This document shows, piece by piece, positions 52,890-61,645 of a stretch of DNA of 64,000 bases. The notes beneath the pieces are model-generated. The model was not told the DNA's origin and did no database searches. It saw only the letters and a list, made by a program, of their open reading frames with translations. The stretch is from assembly GCF_004328705.1 (NCBI RefSeq), contig NZ_CP035319.1, forward strand, positions 4,526,001 to 4,590,000. The letters run 5' to 3'. Position 1 is the first letter of the stretch; the number at the start of each line of letters is the position of its first letter. The stretch is from Rhodococcus sp. ABRD24. GTDB taxonomy: Bacteria > Actinomycetota > Actinomycetes > Mycobacteriales > Mycobacteriaceae. Made by a program: the position numbers and the translations under genes.

Positions 52890-53690
52890 TCAGGTGTACA
52901 CGACCGCGCTCGTGACTTGCAGGTCCTTCCGATTCAGATAGCAGAACAGCACCGCATGGGCGCCGTCGGCCGTGCATGACGCGGTCACGGTGTCGCCCGC
53001 TGCGATCATCTTGGTGACGTCGCTGACGGGCCGCCCACCGAGCATCTCGAGCGCCGCACGGTCGCCGCGCTGCGCGGACTCGACGAGTCGGCGCACCGCC
53101 TGCTTGCCCCGTTCACCGACGCTGCGCACTGCGAGCCCGAACGCCAGTGCGCCGCCGAGGCCCTGCAGTCGGAGCATTCGTGCGCTCATACCGGCGGCAA
53201 CACGGAGTTTTGCGGCGTCCACACCGGCCACCTGCGCAAACATCGGCGCCACTTCCCAATGCGCGGCAATACGGCGGATCCGCGGCGCACCCTCGTCGAG
53301 CGTTGTCTCGTACAGCAGGTGCATGGGCGCCTTGGCGACGACGCCGCCGCCGAGACCCGTCTCGATGGTCACGTCGCGGACCACGTTGAGCCCGCTGACG
53401 ATATCGTCGTGCTCGACATGGAAGCGAATCTCGTTGGGAGCGATGAAGGTATCCCAGAATCGCGCGAGCGGATCGCCTCCGCGCCGGCCGGTGCGCCGGT
53501 CGAACAGGCCGCCCAGTACCGGGCGGCCGCCGACCGGATCCTCGACCACATGGCGATCCGCGAACAGACCGAGCCAGGCCGTCTTGTCGTGTTCCGCGAC
53601 GGCGGTGGGTGACTGTCGCGCCAGATCGAGGATTTCCTGTGCCGTCGTGGCGCGGGTGATCGTGGCGGGTTCGATCGGTGTCGCTGACAT
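52890..53690 (-). CDS. NTF2/SnoaL-like (ketosteroid isomerase-fold) protein
   Basis: The 266-residue protein has an N-terminal SnoaL-like domain: DKTAWLGLFADRHVVEDPVGGRP, then FWDTFIAPNEIRFHVEHDDIVSG and RRIAAHWEV. The second part includes a helical segment (GLGGALAFGLAVRSVGERGKQAV) and another NTF2-like stretch ending VLFCYLNRKDLQVTSAVVY. Such proteins occur with steroid or lipid degradation genes; no substrate can be assigned. It is convergent with the PBP gene. Confidence 0.78.
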   Translation of the reverse strand: MSATPIEPATITRATTAQEILDLARQSPTAVAEHDKTAWLGLFADRHVVEDPVGGRPVLGGLFDRRTGRRGGDPLARFWDTFIAPNEIRFHVEHDDIVSGLNVVRDVTIETGLGGGVVAKAPMHLLYETTLDEGAPRIRRIAAHWEVAPMFAQVAGVDAAKLRVAAGMSARMLRLQGLGGALAFGLAVRSVGERGKQAVRRLVESAQRGDRAALEMLGGRPVSDVTKMIAAGDTVTASCTADGAHAVLFCYLNRKDLQVTSAVVYT

Positions 53691-53766
53691 GGCCGCGAGT
53701 ATTGCACAGAGGTGGAACGTGTTCCAGAAACTGGATGCTGCCCGGGCGTGGCCGCTCCCTGGCGGG

Positions 53767-54642
53767 TTACGGAAGCAGACCCAATCTCCGCGCCGCCACG
53801 ACAGCCTCGCGCCGGGAATGCGCGTCGAGCTTGCTCATGGCGCTGCGCAGGTAGCTCTTGACTGTTTCGGGCTTGACCGACAGTCGTTCGGCGATAACCA
53901 CATTCGAGCATCCGAGCGCTGCGTGGCTGAGGACATCCAACTCTCGAGGCGACAGCACGACCGTCGGGGTGCTGCGATTCGGATCCGCTGTCGACCCGAC
54001 GCCGGCGAGTCGGCTCGACAGCGCCCGCAGCTGTTCCTGTAGCGCGGGGTCGTCAACAGTCTGCGCGAGGCTGCGGAGCTCGGCGTGCACGTCCCGGATC
54101 TCCTCGGTGTCCACCGCGCTCGGTACGGTGCGCTCGGCCGCAGCCGCGTCGAGCAACTCGACACGTCGATCCACTTCGTCGCGAATCGCGATCTCGTTCG
54201 CGAGGCGGCGACCGGCCTGCATCATGACGTCGGTCAGACGATCGCCGATCGGCACGCGCTCTCGGATCGCGGCATACATCACGGCGCGGGAGCGTCCGCG
54301 GACGATGACGGGCACCGCCAGTACCGAACAGAGCCCCTCGGCCAGGACCGGGCCGTCGTAGTGATGCGTGATGGTGCGGGCGCGGCCGTAGTCGTGAACC
54401 GCAGCAGGGTTTCGTCGCGCCATCACCCGTCCGCCGAGTCCTGAACTCTCCGACACCACCAGGCCGCGGAGGCCGTTGGTGTGTGTGCCGACGAACTCGC
54501 CCAGGTGCAGAGTTCCGTGGAAGACCTCACCGCCGAACACGACCGGGACGATGCCGGTAGCGGCCACGTTCCGGAGCTCGGTGCGCAGCGCGTCGCGGTC
54601 ACGTGGACGGAGTAGGGCCGGGGAATGGTTCGGCACCCTCAT
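53767..54642 (-). CDS. GAF-LuxR transcriptional regulator
   Basis: The 291-residue protein has a GAF-like sensory half (GLGGRVMARRNPAAVHDYGRA and LCSVLAVPVIVRGRSRAVMYAAIR), a coiled linker, and a C-terminal LuxR helix-turn-helix (LSPRELDVLSHAALGCSNVVIAERLSVKPETVKSYLRSAMSKL). This layout is common for regulators of lipid and acetone or alcohol catabolism in rhodococci. It is divergent from the acyl-CoA synthetase at 54739, with 96 bp between, and probably controls it. Confidence 0.9.
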   Translation of the reverse strand: MRVPNHSPALLRPRDRDALRTELRNVAATGIVPVVFGGEVFHGTLHLGEFVGTHTNGLRGLVVSESSGLGGRVMARRNPAAVHDYGRARTITHHYDGPVLAEGLCSVLAVPVIVRGRSRAVMYAAIRERVPIGDRLTDVMMQAGRRLANEIAIRDEVDRRVELLDAAAAERTVPSAVDTEEIRDVHAELRSLAQTVDDPALQEQLRALSSRLAGVGSTADPNRSTPTVVLSPRELDVLSHAALGCSNVVIAERLSVKPETVKSYLRSAMSKLDAHSRREAVVAARRLGLLP

Positions 54643-54738
54643 CACCCCTTTCCGGGGGTAGCAGTTCGAGGCTGTGACTCGGATCATAGGTCGCACGACG
54701 GCCCTGCGGTGACTGGGCCCCGACGACGAGGAGTGACG

Positions 54739-56361
54739 ATGACCGTCGACACCACCGCCCGACTTCGCGAACTCGCGGATCAGTACGACAGCCCGCAGGC
54801 GTGCGCCGCGGAGTTGCTGTGTGACCGGCACCCGGCCGATGCGGTCGCGTTCACCGTCGTCGAGAGTGATCTGTCGTCGACCGATCTCACCTATGGACAC
54901 CTGCGGGAGCAGTCCACCCGCTTTGCCGCCGCGCTGGCCGGCCTCGGTGTCGAGCCGGGGGACTGCGTGGCGACCCTGATGGGCAAGTCTGCTGACCTCG
55001 TCGTGGCCCTGCTCGGCATCTGGCGGCGCGGCGCCGTCCACGTCCCGTTGTTCACGGCGTTCGCGCCGCCGGCCATCGAGTTCCGGCTCGAGGCCAGCGG
55101 CGCCCGTGTCGTGATCTCGGACGCCGATCAGCTCGGCAAGCTCGCTCCGGGCGAGGACATGCCTGCCGATCCGTCGTGGCGTGTCGTCGTCGCGGGTTCG
55201 CCGGCGAGCGACGCCCTGCGGTTCGAGGATCTGATAGCCGAGCACGCCGCCGACGACCCCCTCGGCGCGGCGGTGACGATGGGCGGCGACGCCCCGCTGG
55301 TGCGCCTGTTCACGAGCGGCACCACCGGAACCCCGAAGGGCGTCCCCGTGCCGATCCGGGCACTGGCGTCGTTCCAGTCCTACATGGAGTTCGGCCTGGA
55401 CGTGCGCGAGGACGACGTCTTCTGGAACGCCGCGGACCCGGGCTGGGCGTACGGGCTGTACTACGCGCTGCTCGGTCCGATGACGTCCGGAATCCGCAGC
55501 CTCCTGCTGCATGCCGGGTTCTCCGCGCCCCTCACTTGGCAGGTCATGGAGCGTTTCGGTGTCACGAATTTCGCTGCGGCGCCCACCGTCTACCGCAGCC
55601 TGCGCGCCGACGAGACGCCGGTGCCGGAATCGGTGACGCTGCGCCGGGCGTCATCCGCTGGCGAGCCTCTCACCCCCGACGTCATCGCGTGGTCGGAGGC
55701 CAACCTCGGGGTGACCGTGCGCGACCACTACGGGCAGACCGAACACGGGATGTTCATCATCAACGCGTGGGCGGACGGTCTGCGCGAGGACGTTGTCGCC
55801 GGTTCGATGGGTCGCCCGCTACCCGGCTGGACGTGCGCCGTACTGGCCGATGAGTCCGACGAGCTCGCGCCGCCGAACACCCCGGGCCGGGTCGCGATCG
55901 ATACGCAGCACAGCCCGCTCATGTGGTTCACCGGGTACAGCGATGCGCCGGAGAAGACTGCGGCCCGCTTCACCGAGGACGGCCGCTGGTACATCACCGG
56001 TGACGCCGGACAGGTCGACGAGCAGGGACGCTTCTTCTTCTCTTCCCGCGACGACGACGTGATCATCATGGCGGGTTACCGCATCGGGCCGTTCGACGTC
56101 GAGAGCGTGCTGGTGATGCACGAGGACGTCGTCGAGGCGGCCGTCGTCGGCATGCCGGACCAGCTGCGCGGCGAGGTGCTCGAGGCGTTCGTCGTGTTGC
56201 GTGGCGGCATCGAGGGCACTGACGAGCTGGAGAAGGATCTGCAGCAGCTGGTGAAGAAGAAGTTCGCCGCTCATGCCTACCCGCGGACCGTGCACTTCGT
56301 GCCGCACCTGCCCAAGACCCCCAGCGGCAAGGTGCAGCGGTACATCCTGCGCCAGGGGTGA
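54739..56361 (+). CDS. Acyl-CoA synthetase (AMP-forming)
   Basis: The 540-residue enzyme has LFTSGTTGTPKGVPVP, a Trp-rich acetyl-CoA-synthetase-like pocket (WNAADPGWAYGLYYALLGPM), RDHYGQTEHGMFI, YITGDAGQVDEQGRF, and PKTPSGKVQRYILR with the catalytic lysine. The AADPGWAYG motif is typical of medium- and short-chain acyl-CoA synthetases of the AcsM/SA family. ACGAGGAGTG precedes the ATG. The divergent GAF-LuxR regulator suggests inducible carboxylic acid use. Confidence 0.92.
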   Translation: MTVDTTARLRELADQYDSPQACAAELLCDRHPADAVAFTVVESDLSSTDLTYGHLREQSTRFAAALAGLGVEPGDCVATLMGKSADLVVALLGIWRRGAVHVPLFTAFAPPAIEFRLEASGARVVISDADQLGKLAPGEDMPADPSWRVVVAGSPASDALRFEDLIAEHAADDPLGAAVTMGGDAPLVRLFTSGTTGTPKGVPVPIRALASFQSYMEFGLDVREDDVFWNAADPGWAYGLYYALLGPMTSGIRSLLLHAGFSAPLTWQVMERFGVTNFAAAPTVYRSLRADETPVPESVTLRRASSAGEPLTPDVIAWSEANLGVTVRDHYGQTEHGMFIINAWADGLREDVVAGSMGRPLPGWTCAVLADESDELAPPNTPGRVAIDTQHSPLMWFTGYSDAPEKTAARFTEDGRWYITGDAGQVDEQGRFFFSSRDDDVIIMAGYRIGPFDVESVLVMHEDVVEAAVVGMPDQLRGEVLEAFVVLRGGIEGTDELEKDLQQLVKKKFAAHAYPRTVHFVPHLPKTPSGKVQRYILRQG

Positions 56362-56494
56362 GCCGTCTCTCGAGCAGAGGCGTCCCTCCGCCGGAGTCTT
56401 CAGATACGGGAAGTCGGGTGACCTGACGCCGGCCTCGGCCAGAATTCGCACGAGGTCGGGATCGGCACGCAGTGCACGAGGTCGCCGTTGCGGG

Positions 56495-57313
56495 TCATCG
56501 GGTGAGCCGCTCGGTGAAGAACGCCACGATCTCGTCGCGGGCGGCAATAGTCGGCTCGCCGGCGTCGTCGATCAGGTGTGCCGTCACCACACTGTGCGGG
56601 CTCGCCACCACGGTCTCGAAGAACGGCGGCGGCTCGGGGTTTGCCGCGGAGTCCGGCAGCACCCGTCCGACGAAACGGTCGCCGAGTGCCGCGGTGTAGG
56701 CGGCGAAACGCTCTGCCCGACACCAGGTATCGCCCGCGAAGCGGTAACCCATCACGGTGACGTCGTCGCGCTGGAGGCGCTCGCGAACCTCCTGGAGGTC
56801 GTCCGGTGCAATCTCGAGTCCGGCAGGATCGTCGAGCGGCAACGACGGCTGGCAGAGGACAGGGGCGAGTACCGACTGCTCGAGCGTCATGGTCAGCGCG
56901 AAGTTCCCGGTGAAACACATTCCGATGGCGCCGACTCCGGGACCCTGGCACTCCTGATGTGCCAATCTCGCCAGCGACCGAAGCCATTGAGTGACGGGAC
57001 TCGTCCGGTTCGCTCCGAAGGCACGGAACTCGGCGCTGACACAAGCGCGTTGCATGACGGCGGTGCCCTCCTCGACGGTCGGCACCGCACCGTCCGTCCC
57101 GAACAGAGACGGCAGGTAGACCGTGAAGCCGGCGTCGCGCACCCATCGTGCGAAACGTGCGACCTGCGGACTGATTCCGGGCATCTCGGGCATCACGATC
57201 ACCGCCGGACCCGTACCCGAGACCTGAACGATCTTGGAGGCACCCTCGAGGGTGATCGTGCGGGTGTTGAAGTCCTCGAGCGGATCGTTCACGGTCATAT
57301 CGCGGGTCGGCAT
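56495..57313 (-). CDS. Dienelactone hydrolase family protein
   Basis: The 272-residue alpha/beta hydrolase has GPAVIVMPEMPGISPQVARFARW, GAIGMCFTGNFALTM with the cysteine nucleophile of dienelactone hydrolases, and SPHSVVTAHLIDDAGE. It probably opens lactones or esters in aromatic or aliphatic catabolism. It is convergent with the acyl-CoA synthetase; the 133 bases between contain no clear terminator. Confidence 0.88.
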   Translation of the reverse strand: MPTRDMTVNDPLEDFNTRTITLEGASKIVQVSGTGPAVIVMPEMPGISPQVARFARWVRDAGFTVYLPSLFGTDGAVPTVEEGTAVMQRACVSAEFRAFGANRTSPVTQWLRSLARLAHQECQGPGVGAIGMCFTGNFALTMTLEQSVLAPVLCQPSLPLDDPAGLEIAPDDLQEVRERLQRDDVTVMGYRFAGDTWCRAERFAAYTAALGDRFVGRVLPDSAANPEPPPFFETVVASPHSVVTAHLIDDAGEPTIAARDEIVAFFTERLTR

Positions 57314-57449
57314 CGGTCGCTCTCCTGGTCATCGAAGCGGGTGCTCGTGCAAGCAGATCGATTCTCTCCTTGGAAACCCCTGCCGAGGAGGGGCGAAACA
57401 GCCATGATTCGTGTCGATTCCGCCAACCCTGCGAAATCGGAGTTAGCCA

Positions 57450-59654
57450 TCAGCTCGTCAGGATCACCAACTGCTGGGTCGCACGGGTCATGGCCACATA
57501 GCGGTCGACGGCTCCCTCGATGCCCGAGCCGAGCGACTCCGGGCTGACGAGAACGACCAGGTCGAACTCGAGTCCCTTCGCAAGCTCCGGCGTCAGCGAG
57601 CGGACGCGGGACCCCGTGCGGAGCGTCCTCTGGTCGACGCCATCAGCTCCGATGACGCAGGCGATTCCCTCGGCATGCTCGGCAAGCCAGGCGTCGAGGA
57701 TCGAGTCCAGATCCGGCGTGCGTCCGTGTACGACGGGAACGCCGATGCTGCGGACGGACGTCGGCACGTTGGCGTCCGGAAGCGCGGCCCGGATGACCGG
57801 CTCGGCCTCCGCCATGACCTCTTGCGGCGTCCGGTAGTTGATGCTCAGCGAAGCCAGCTCGATCCTGCTCAACCCGATCCGTTCGAGCCGGTCCCGCCAC
57901 GACTCCGTGAAGCCATTCCGGGCCTGGGCGCGGTCTCCGACAATGGTGAAGCTGCGGGACGGGCAGCGCAGCAACAGCATCTGCCACTCCGCGTCCGTGA
58001 GTTCCTGCGCCTCGTCGACCACGATGTGCGCGAACGGTCCGGCGAGCACGTTCCGGGTGGCGCCAGTGGGATCGATGCGCGGCCTCGCGGTCTCGTCGAC
58101 CAGGGAATCCTGCAGGTCCTGTCCGCGCAGCATCGACATCACGAGCAGTTCGGAGTCGTCGGCTGCGATCAGGTCGTCGACTACTCTGCTCATCCGCGCG
58201 CGTTCGGCAGCCACGGAGGCGTTGTGCCGGCGCTGACGGCGGGACGCCTCCGGGTCGCCGAGCCGCTGCCGAGCCGCGTCCAGCAGCGGCAGGTCGGACA
58301 CGGTCCAGGCCTGGGCGTTCGCACGTTGCAGCTTCCGAACGTGGTCGGGACGCAGCCACGGCGCGCACCTGCGCAGGTAGGCGGGTACCGACCACAGGTC
58401 TGCGACAAGGTCGGCGGCTTCGATCAGTGTCCATGCGTTGTCGAGGGTCATCCGTAGTTCGTCGTTCTGCCGCAGCGACTGTCGGACGTGGGCTGCCGGA
58501 GTGTCACCGGGCGAGGCTCGCAGAGCCTGCATGTCCTCGTATTTGCCCATCAGAATCGTGAGAAGCAGCTCCCAGATCTGTTCGCGCGCTTCGTTGTGCG
58601 GAGTCCCGGGCTCCGGTGCTCGGAATGCCTCGGCCCAGTCGTCGGGGCTCAGCCAGATTTCGGACCACTCGATCGTGACCGTCATCCCCTCGGTCGGCGG
58701 CTGCTCGTAGAACCTGACGGCGGCTTCGATCGCCTTGACGAGGTCGGCCGACGACTTCAGACGGGCGACGTCCGGGTCGGTTTCCGGCCGCGCGTCGGCG
58801 CCCTCGGCGACGAGGTCCCGCAGGGTGCACAGCTGCACGCAGTCCTCGCCGAGGCTGGGCAGGACGTCGGCGACGTATGCCAGGTAGGGCTCGTGCGGGC
58901 CGACGAACAGTACGCCGTGGCGGAGGCGGGGGTCGGCGTAGAGCAGATACGCGGCGCGGTGCAGCGCGACGACTGTCTTACCGGTACCGGGGCCGCCGTC
59001 GATGACGAGGGCGCCAGCTGATCCCGCACGGATGATGGCGTCCTGGTCGGCCTGGATTGTGCTGAGCACGTCGCGCATCCGGGGTGAACGGTAGCTGCCG
59101 AGGCTGGCGATGAAGGCGGACTGGTCGTCGAGCGCGACGTCATGGGCCAACCCGTCCGGGGTGAACACCTCGTCCCAGTAGTCGCTGATCCGCGCCCCGC
59201 TCGACGGTCGCAGGCGCCAGCGATATCGCCGACGCCGCACCAGGCCCATCGGGTTGGCGTGAGTCGCTCCGAAGAACGGCTCGGCCGCTGGAGAGCGCCA
59301 GTCCACCAGCAGCTGATGGCCCGCGCTGTCGAGGAGTCCCTGCCTTCCGATGTACACGGGCTCCGCGCCGTCTACGCCGACGATGTGTCCGAGGCACAGA
59401 TCCAAGCCGAAACGGCGCAGGGTGCGCAGCTGAGCGTCGAGTTGGTGGATCTCCATGTCGCGCTCCATCGCGGCCTGGCCACTGCCGCCGGGCGACCTGC
59501 GTCTGGCGTCGAGGCGGGCCGACAGGCCGGAGATGGACTGCTCGAGGCTTACCGCGATGGCCGCGAAGTGCCGTTCGTCGTCGGCGATCAGTGCCGGATC
59601 GGCCTTGGCGGTCAGGTGGCCGGGTAGGTCGAACGCACTTGACTGCATATGCAT
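57450..59654 (-). CDS. helR: HelR-type UvrD/Rep-like helicase (RNA polymerase-associated)
   Basis: The 734-residue protein has a long N-terminal helical arm (SAFDLPGHLTAKADPALIADDERHFAAIA), superfamily 1 motifs with Walker A DGGPGTGKTVVALHRAAYLLY and Walker B FAHIVVDEAQELTDAEWQ, SINYRTPQEVM, and a terminal AVDRYVAMTRATQQLVIL. It matches actinobacterial HelR, which dislodges rifamycin-bound RNA polymerase and confers resistance. ATG 59654 is preferred because a rifamycin-associated element sits 60 bases upstream, and a longer frame to 59711 would run into it. Confidence 0.9.
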   Translation of the reverse strand: MHMQSSAFDLPGHLTAKADPALIADDERHFAAIAVSLEQSISGLSARLDARRRSPGGSGQAAMERDMEIHQLDAQLRTLRRFGLDLCLGHIVGVDGAEPVYIGRQGLLDSAGHQLLVDWRSPAAEPFFGATHANPMGLVRRRRYRWRLRPSSGARISDYWDEVFTPDGLAHDVALDDQSAFIASLGSYRSPRMRDVLSTIQADQDAIIRAGSAGALVIDGGPGTGKTVVALHRAAYLLYADPRLRHGVLFVGPHEPYLAYVADVLPSLGEDCVQLCTLRDLVAEGADARPETDPDVARLKSSADLVKAIEAAVRFYEQPPTEGMTVTIEWSEIWLSPDDWAEAFRAPEPGTPHNEAREQIWELLLTILMGKYEDMQALRASPGDTPAAHVRQSLRQNDELRMTLDNAWTLIEAADLVADLWSVPAYLRRCAPWLRPDHVRKLQRANAQAWTVSDLPLLDAARQRLGDPEASRRQRRHNASVAAERARMSRVVDDLIAADDSELLVMSMLRGQDLQDSLVDETARPRIDPTGATRNVLAGPFAHIVVDEAQELTDAEWQMLLLRCPSRSFTIVGDRAQARNGFTESWRDRLERIGLSRIELASLSINYRTPQEVMAEAEPVIRAALPDANVPTSVRSIGVPVVHGRTPDLDSILDAWLAEHAEGIACVIGADGVDQRTLRTGSRVRSLTPELAKGLEFDLVVLVSPESLGSGIEGAVDRYVAMTRATQQLVILTS

Positions 59655-59713
59655 TTTCGCGTCACCCAATTCGGTTGGTTCTGGCGTGGGCCAGCCATTC
59701 TGCGGCGCCACCC

Positions 59714-59732
59714 GGGCCTTGCCGCAAGCCCC
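59714..59732 (-). promoter_or_regulatory. Rifamycin-associated element (RAE) upstream of helR
   Basis: On the minus strand the 19 bases read GGGGCTTGCGGCAAGGCCC, which matches the RAE consensus described for rifamycin-inducible genes in actinomycetes as I recall it. It is an imperfect palindrome lying 60 bases before the helR start. It predicts induction of helR by rifamycins. Confidence 0.88.
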
Positions 59733-59889
59733 CCGGTGAGCTATAAGTTGAAAGTGGAAGGGAGCGTGGTTCTGATGCTCTCGACGATCTCTTCACACGG
59801 CCGCGGAGCGGGCATATTCGGCGGCGACTCCTGTACGGATATGTCGGAATGGCTTGTGTCTACCGCGGTGTTCGGGCTCGAAAAGCACT

Positions 59890-59928
59890 AGCGCCCTGCC
59901 GCAACACGATCGGTTGCGGCAGGGCGCT
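59890..59928 (-). terminator. Terminator of the phosphonate importer operon
   Basis: AGCGCCCTGCCGCAAC and GTTGCGGCAGGGCGCT are perfect 16-base arms around ACGATCG. In the minus-strand transcript the stem is followed by AGTGCTTTTCG. It lies 39 bases after the last permease stop. Confidence 0.92.
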
Positions 59929-59967
59929 GATGTGGATCGGACGCTCGCGGAGTGTGCGCCTTCTGTG

Positions 59968-60765
59968 TCAGCGCGGTGCGCCGCGCCCCCGAATGCGACC
60001 CAGAACGAGCAGAGCGACAAGCGTGACGGTGAGCAGCAGGGTGGTGTTGGCGGCAGCCTGGAACACCTGACCTCGGTCGGTGAGTCCGAAGATGGCCACC
60101 GGCAACGTTTTCCACGTCGCGGGGTACACCATGATCGTGGCACCCAGTTCGCCCATCGACAGCGCGACGGACAGACCGGCCGCGGCGCCGAGGGCGGGAA
60201 CCAGGAGCGGCAGGGTGATCCGTAGCAGGACGCGGACCGGTCCGGCGCCCAGGGATTCGGCGGCCTGCCGGTAGGCGGGGTCGAGTCGATCCAGCGCGGC
60301 GGAGACAGAACTGAAGGCGAACGCCAGCACGAGCACCGCGTGGGCGAGGATGACGATCCACTTGGTGCCGCCCAGCAGCAGGGGGCGCTCGTTGAATGCG
60401 ATCAGCAGACCCAGCCCGATCGCGACCGACGGCAGTGCCACCGGCAGGTGGAACACCGCGTCGGTGATCTTGCGCAGCCACGCCGGTGCCTCCCGCGCCG
60501 CGAGCGCGGCCCACGTTCCGACGAACAGGGCGAGGCCGCCGGCGATGATCGCGGTCTGCAGACTCACGACCATGCTGGCGAGATTGTCATCGGACAGCGC
60601 CGTCGACAGGTTCTTCGTGCCCAGATTCGACGGCAGCGGCCCGTTCCAGGCCCCCGCAAGGGCGGCCGCGATCACGGTCGCGATCGGAGCGACGAACACC
60701 ACCGTCACCACCGCTGCGAAAATGGCCAGCGTCAGATACCTAGCGTGTCGGGTCCACAGCAGCAC
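59968..60765 (-). CDS. phnV: 2-aminoethylphosphonate ABC transporter permease 2
   Basis: The 265-residue permease has six helices and the EAA loop DPAYRQAAESLGAGPVRVLLRITLP, the binding-protein-dependent transport signature. It starts with a GTG 26 bases inside the preceding permease gene. With PhnS, PhnT and PhnU homologues upstream it forms the importer. The gene symbol rests on operon context. Confidence 0.85.
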   Translation of the reverse strand: MLLWTRHARYLTLAIFAAVVTVVFVAPIATVIAAALAGAWNGPLPSNLGTKNLSTALSDDNLASMVVSLQTAIIAGGLALFVGTWAALAAREAPAWLRKITDAVFHLPVALPSVAIGLGLLIAFNERPLLLGGTKWIVILAHAVLVLAFAFSSVSAALDRLDPAYRQAAESLGAGPVRVLLRITLPLLVPALGAAAGLSVALSMGELGATIMVYPATWKTLPVAIFGLTDRGQVFQAAANTTLLLTVTLVALLVLGRIRGRGAPR

Positions 60766-61645
60766 GGCTACCTCCCATCAGTCGGGTGAAGACGAAGCGG
60801 TACCCGCCGTACAGCGCGAGCGACAGCGCCACCTGGACCGTCGCGATCACGGCGGCGCCCGGCAGATCGAACGTCACGATGCCGTGCGTGTAGATCAGCA
60901 CCGGCAGTGTCATGACGTCTTTGGCACCGGTGAACAGGACGATGCCGAACTCGTTGAGGGTCAACAGCAGTACCAGTGAGCCGCCGGCCATCATCGCCGG
61001 CCACGCCTCGGGCAGCACGACGGTGCGCAGCACCCGCAGGGGCGAGGCACCGAGGCTCGCGGCGACGTCGAGCTGCTCACGCGGCATCTGGGTGAACGCG
61101 GCCAGCAGCGGACGGACGACGAACGGGGTGAAGAACGTGATCTCGGCGGCGATCACACCGAACGGGGTGTTGAGGAAGTTCAGCGGACCCTGCTCGGCCC
61201 CGCTGATCCGGGTGATGAGAGCGTTCACGGCGCCCGCCGTGCCGTAGAGGAAGGTGAAGGCGAGCGTGATCAGGAACGACGGCAGCGACAGGATGGTGTC
61301 GATCAGCCGTCCCACCACCTTGGAGCCCGGGAACGGAACGAACGCGAGCACCAGGGCGAGGAACGTGCCAAGCACCAGACAGCCGAGTGTCGACGCGACC
61401 GCGACTTCCACGGTGCGCCACAACGCCTTCCGGAAGGAGGACGAGCCGAGGACCTCGGTCCAGGTGGACCAGCCGCGTCCGGTGGGGGTGACGGTGGACT
61501 CGGCCAGCACCCGAGCCATCGGATACACCGCAAAACCGAGTACGAGTAGCAGTGGCGGCAGTACCCACAGCCCAGACCGCCAGCGGGACAGCTCGGGCCG
61601 TTCCGGTGGGGTGGCGATGATCGGTGAGTCGAGGACGGTGGTCAC
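60740..61645 (-). CDS. phnU: 2-aminoethylphosphonate ABC transporter permease 1
   Basis: The 301-residue inner-membrane protein has about six helices and the EAA motif REQLDVAASLGASPLRVLRTVVLPEAW. It begins at a GTG overlapping the ATPase stop (GTGA). Its length and WVLPPLLLVLGFAVYPMARVL opening are typical of PhnU/iron(III)-type permeases. The substrate assignment comes from the binding protein. Confidence 0.87.
   Translation of the reverse strand: MTTVLDSPIIATPPERPELSRWRSGLWVLPPLLLVLGFAVYPMARVLAESTVTPTGRGWSTWTEVLGSSSFRKALWRTVEVAVASTLGCLVLGTFLALVLAFVPFPGSKVVGRLIDTILSLPSFLITLAFTFLYGTAGAVNALITRISGAEQGPLNFLNTPFGVIAAEITFFTPFVVRPLLAAFTQMPREQLDVAASLGASPLRVLRTVVLPEAWPAMMAGGSLVLLLTLNEFGIVLFTGAKDVMTLPVLIYTHGIVTFDLPGAAVIATVQVALSLALYGGYRFVFTRLMGGSRAAVDPTR

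Noticed and set aside
53767..55512. A longer 581-residue version of the GAF-LuxR regulator
   Set aside because: The extension is antisense to the acyl-CoA synthetase and has Arg/His-rich noise composition.
56362..56494. A fragment reading DLVRILAEAGVRSPDFPYL on the minus strand, possibly a gene remnant
   Set aside because: It is too short, with no start or family match, and lies in a convergent gap; chance is as likely.
59649..59891. A plus-strand 80-residue frame across the helR promoter
   Set aside because: It overlaps the RAE and promoter region, has no homology-like features, and its end runs to the terminator.
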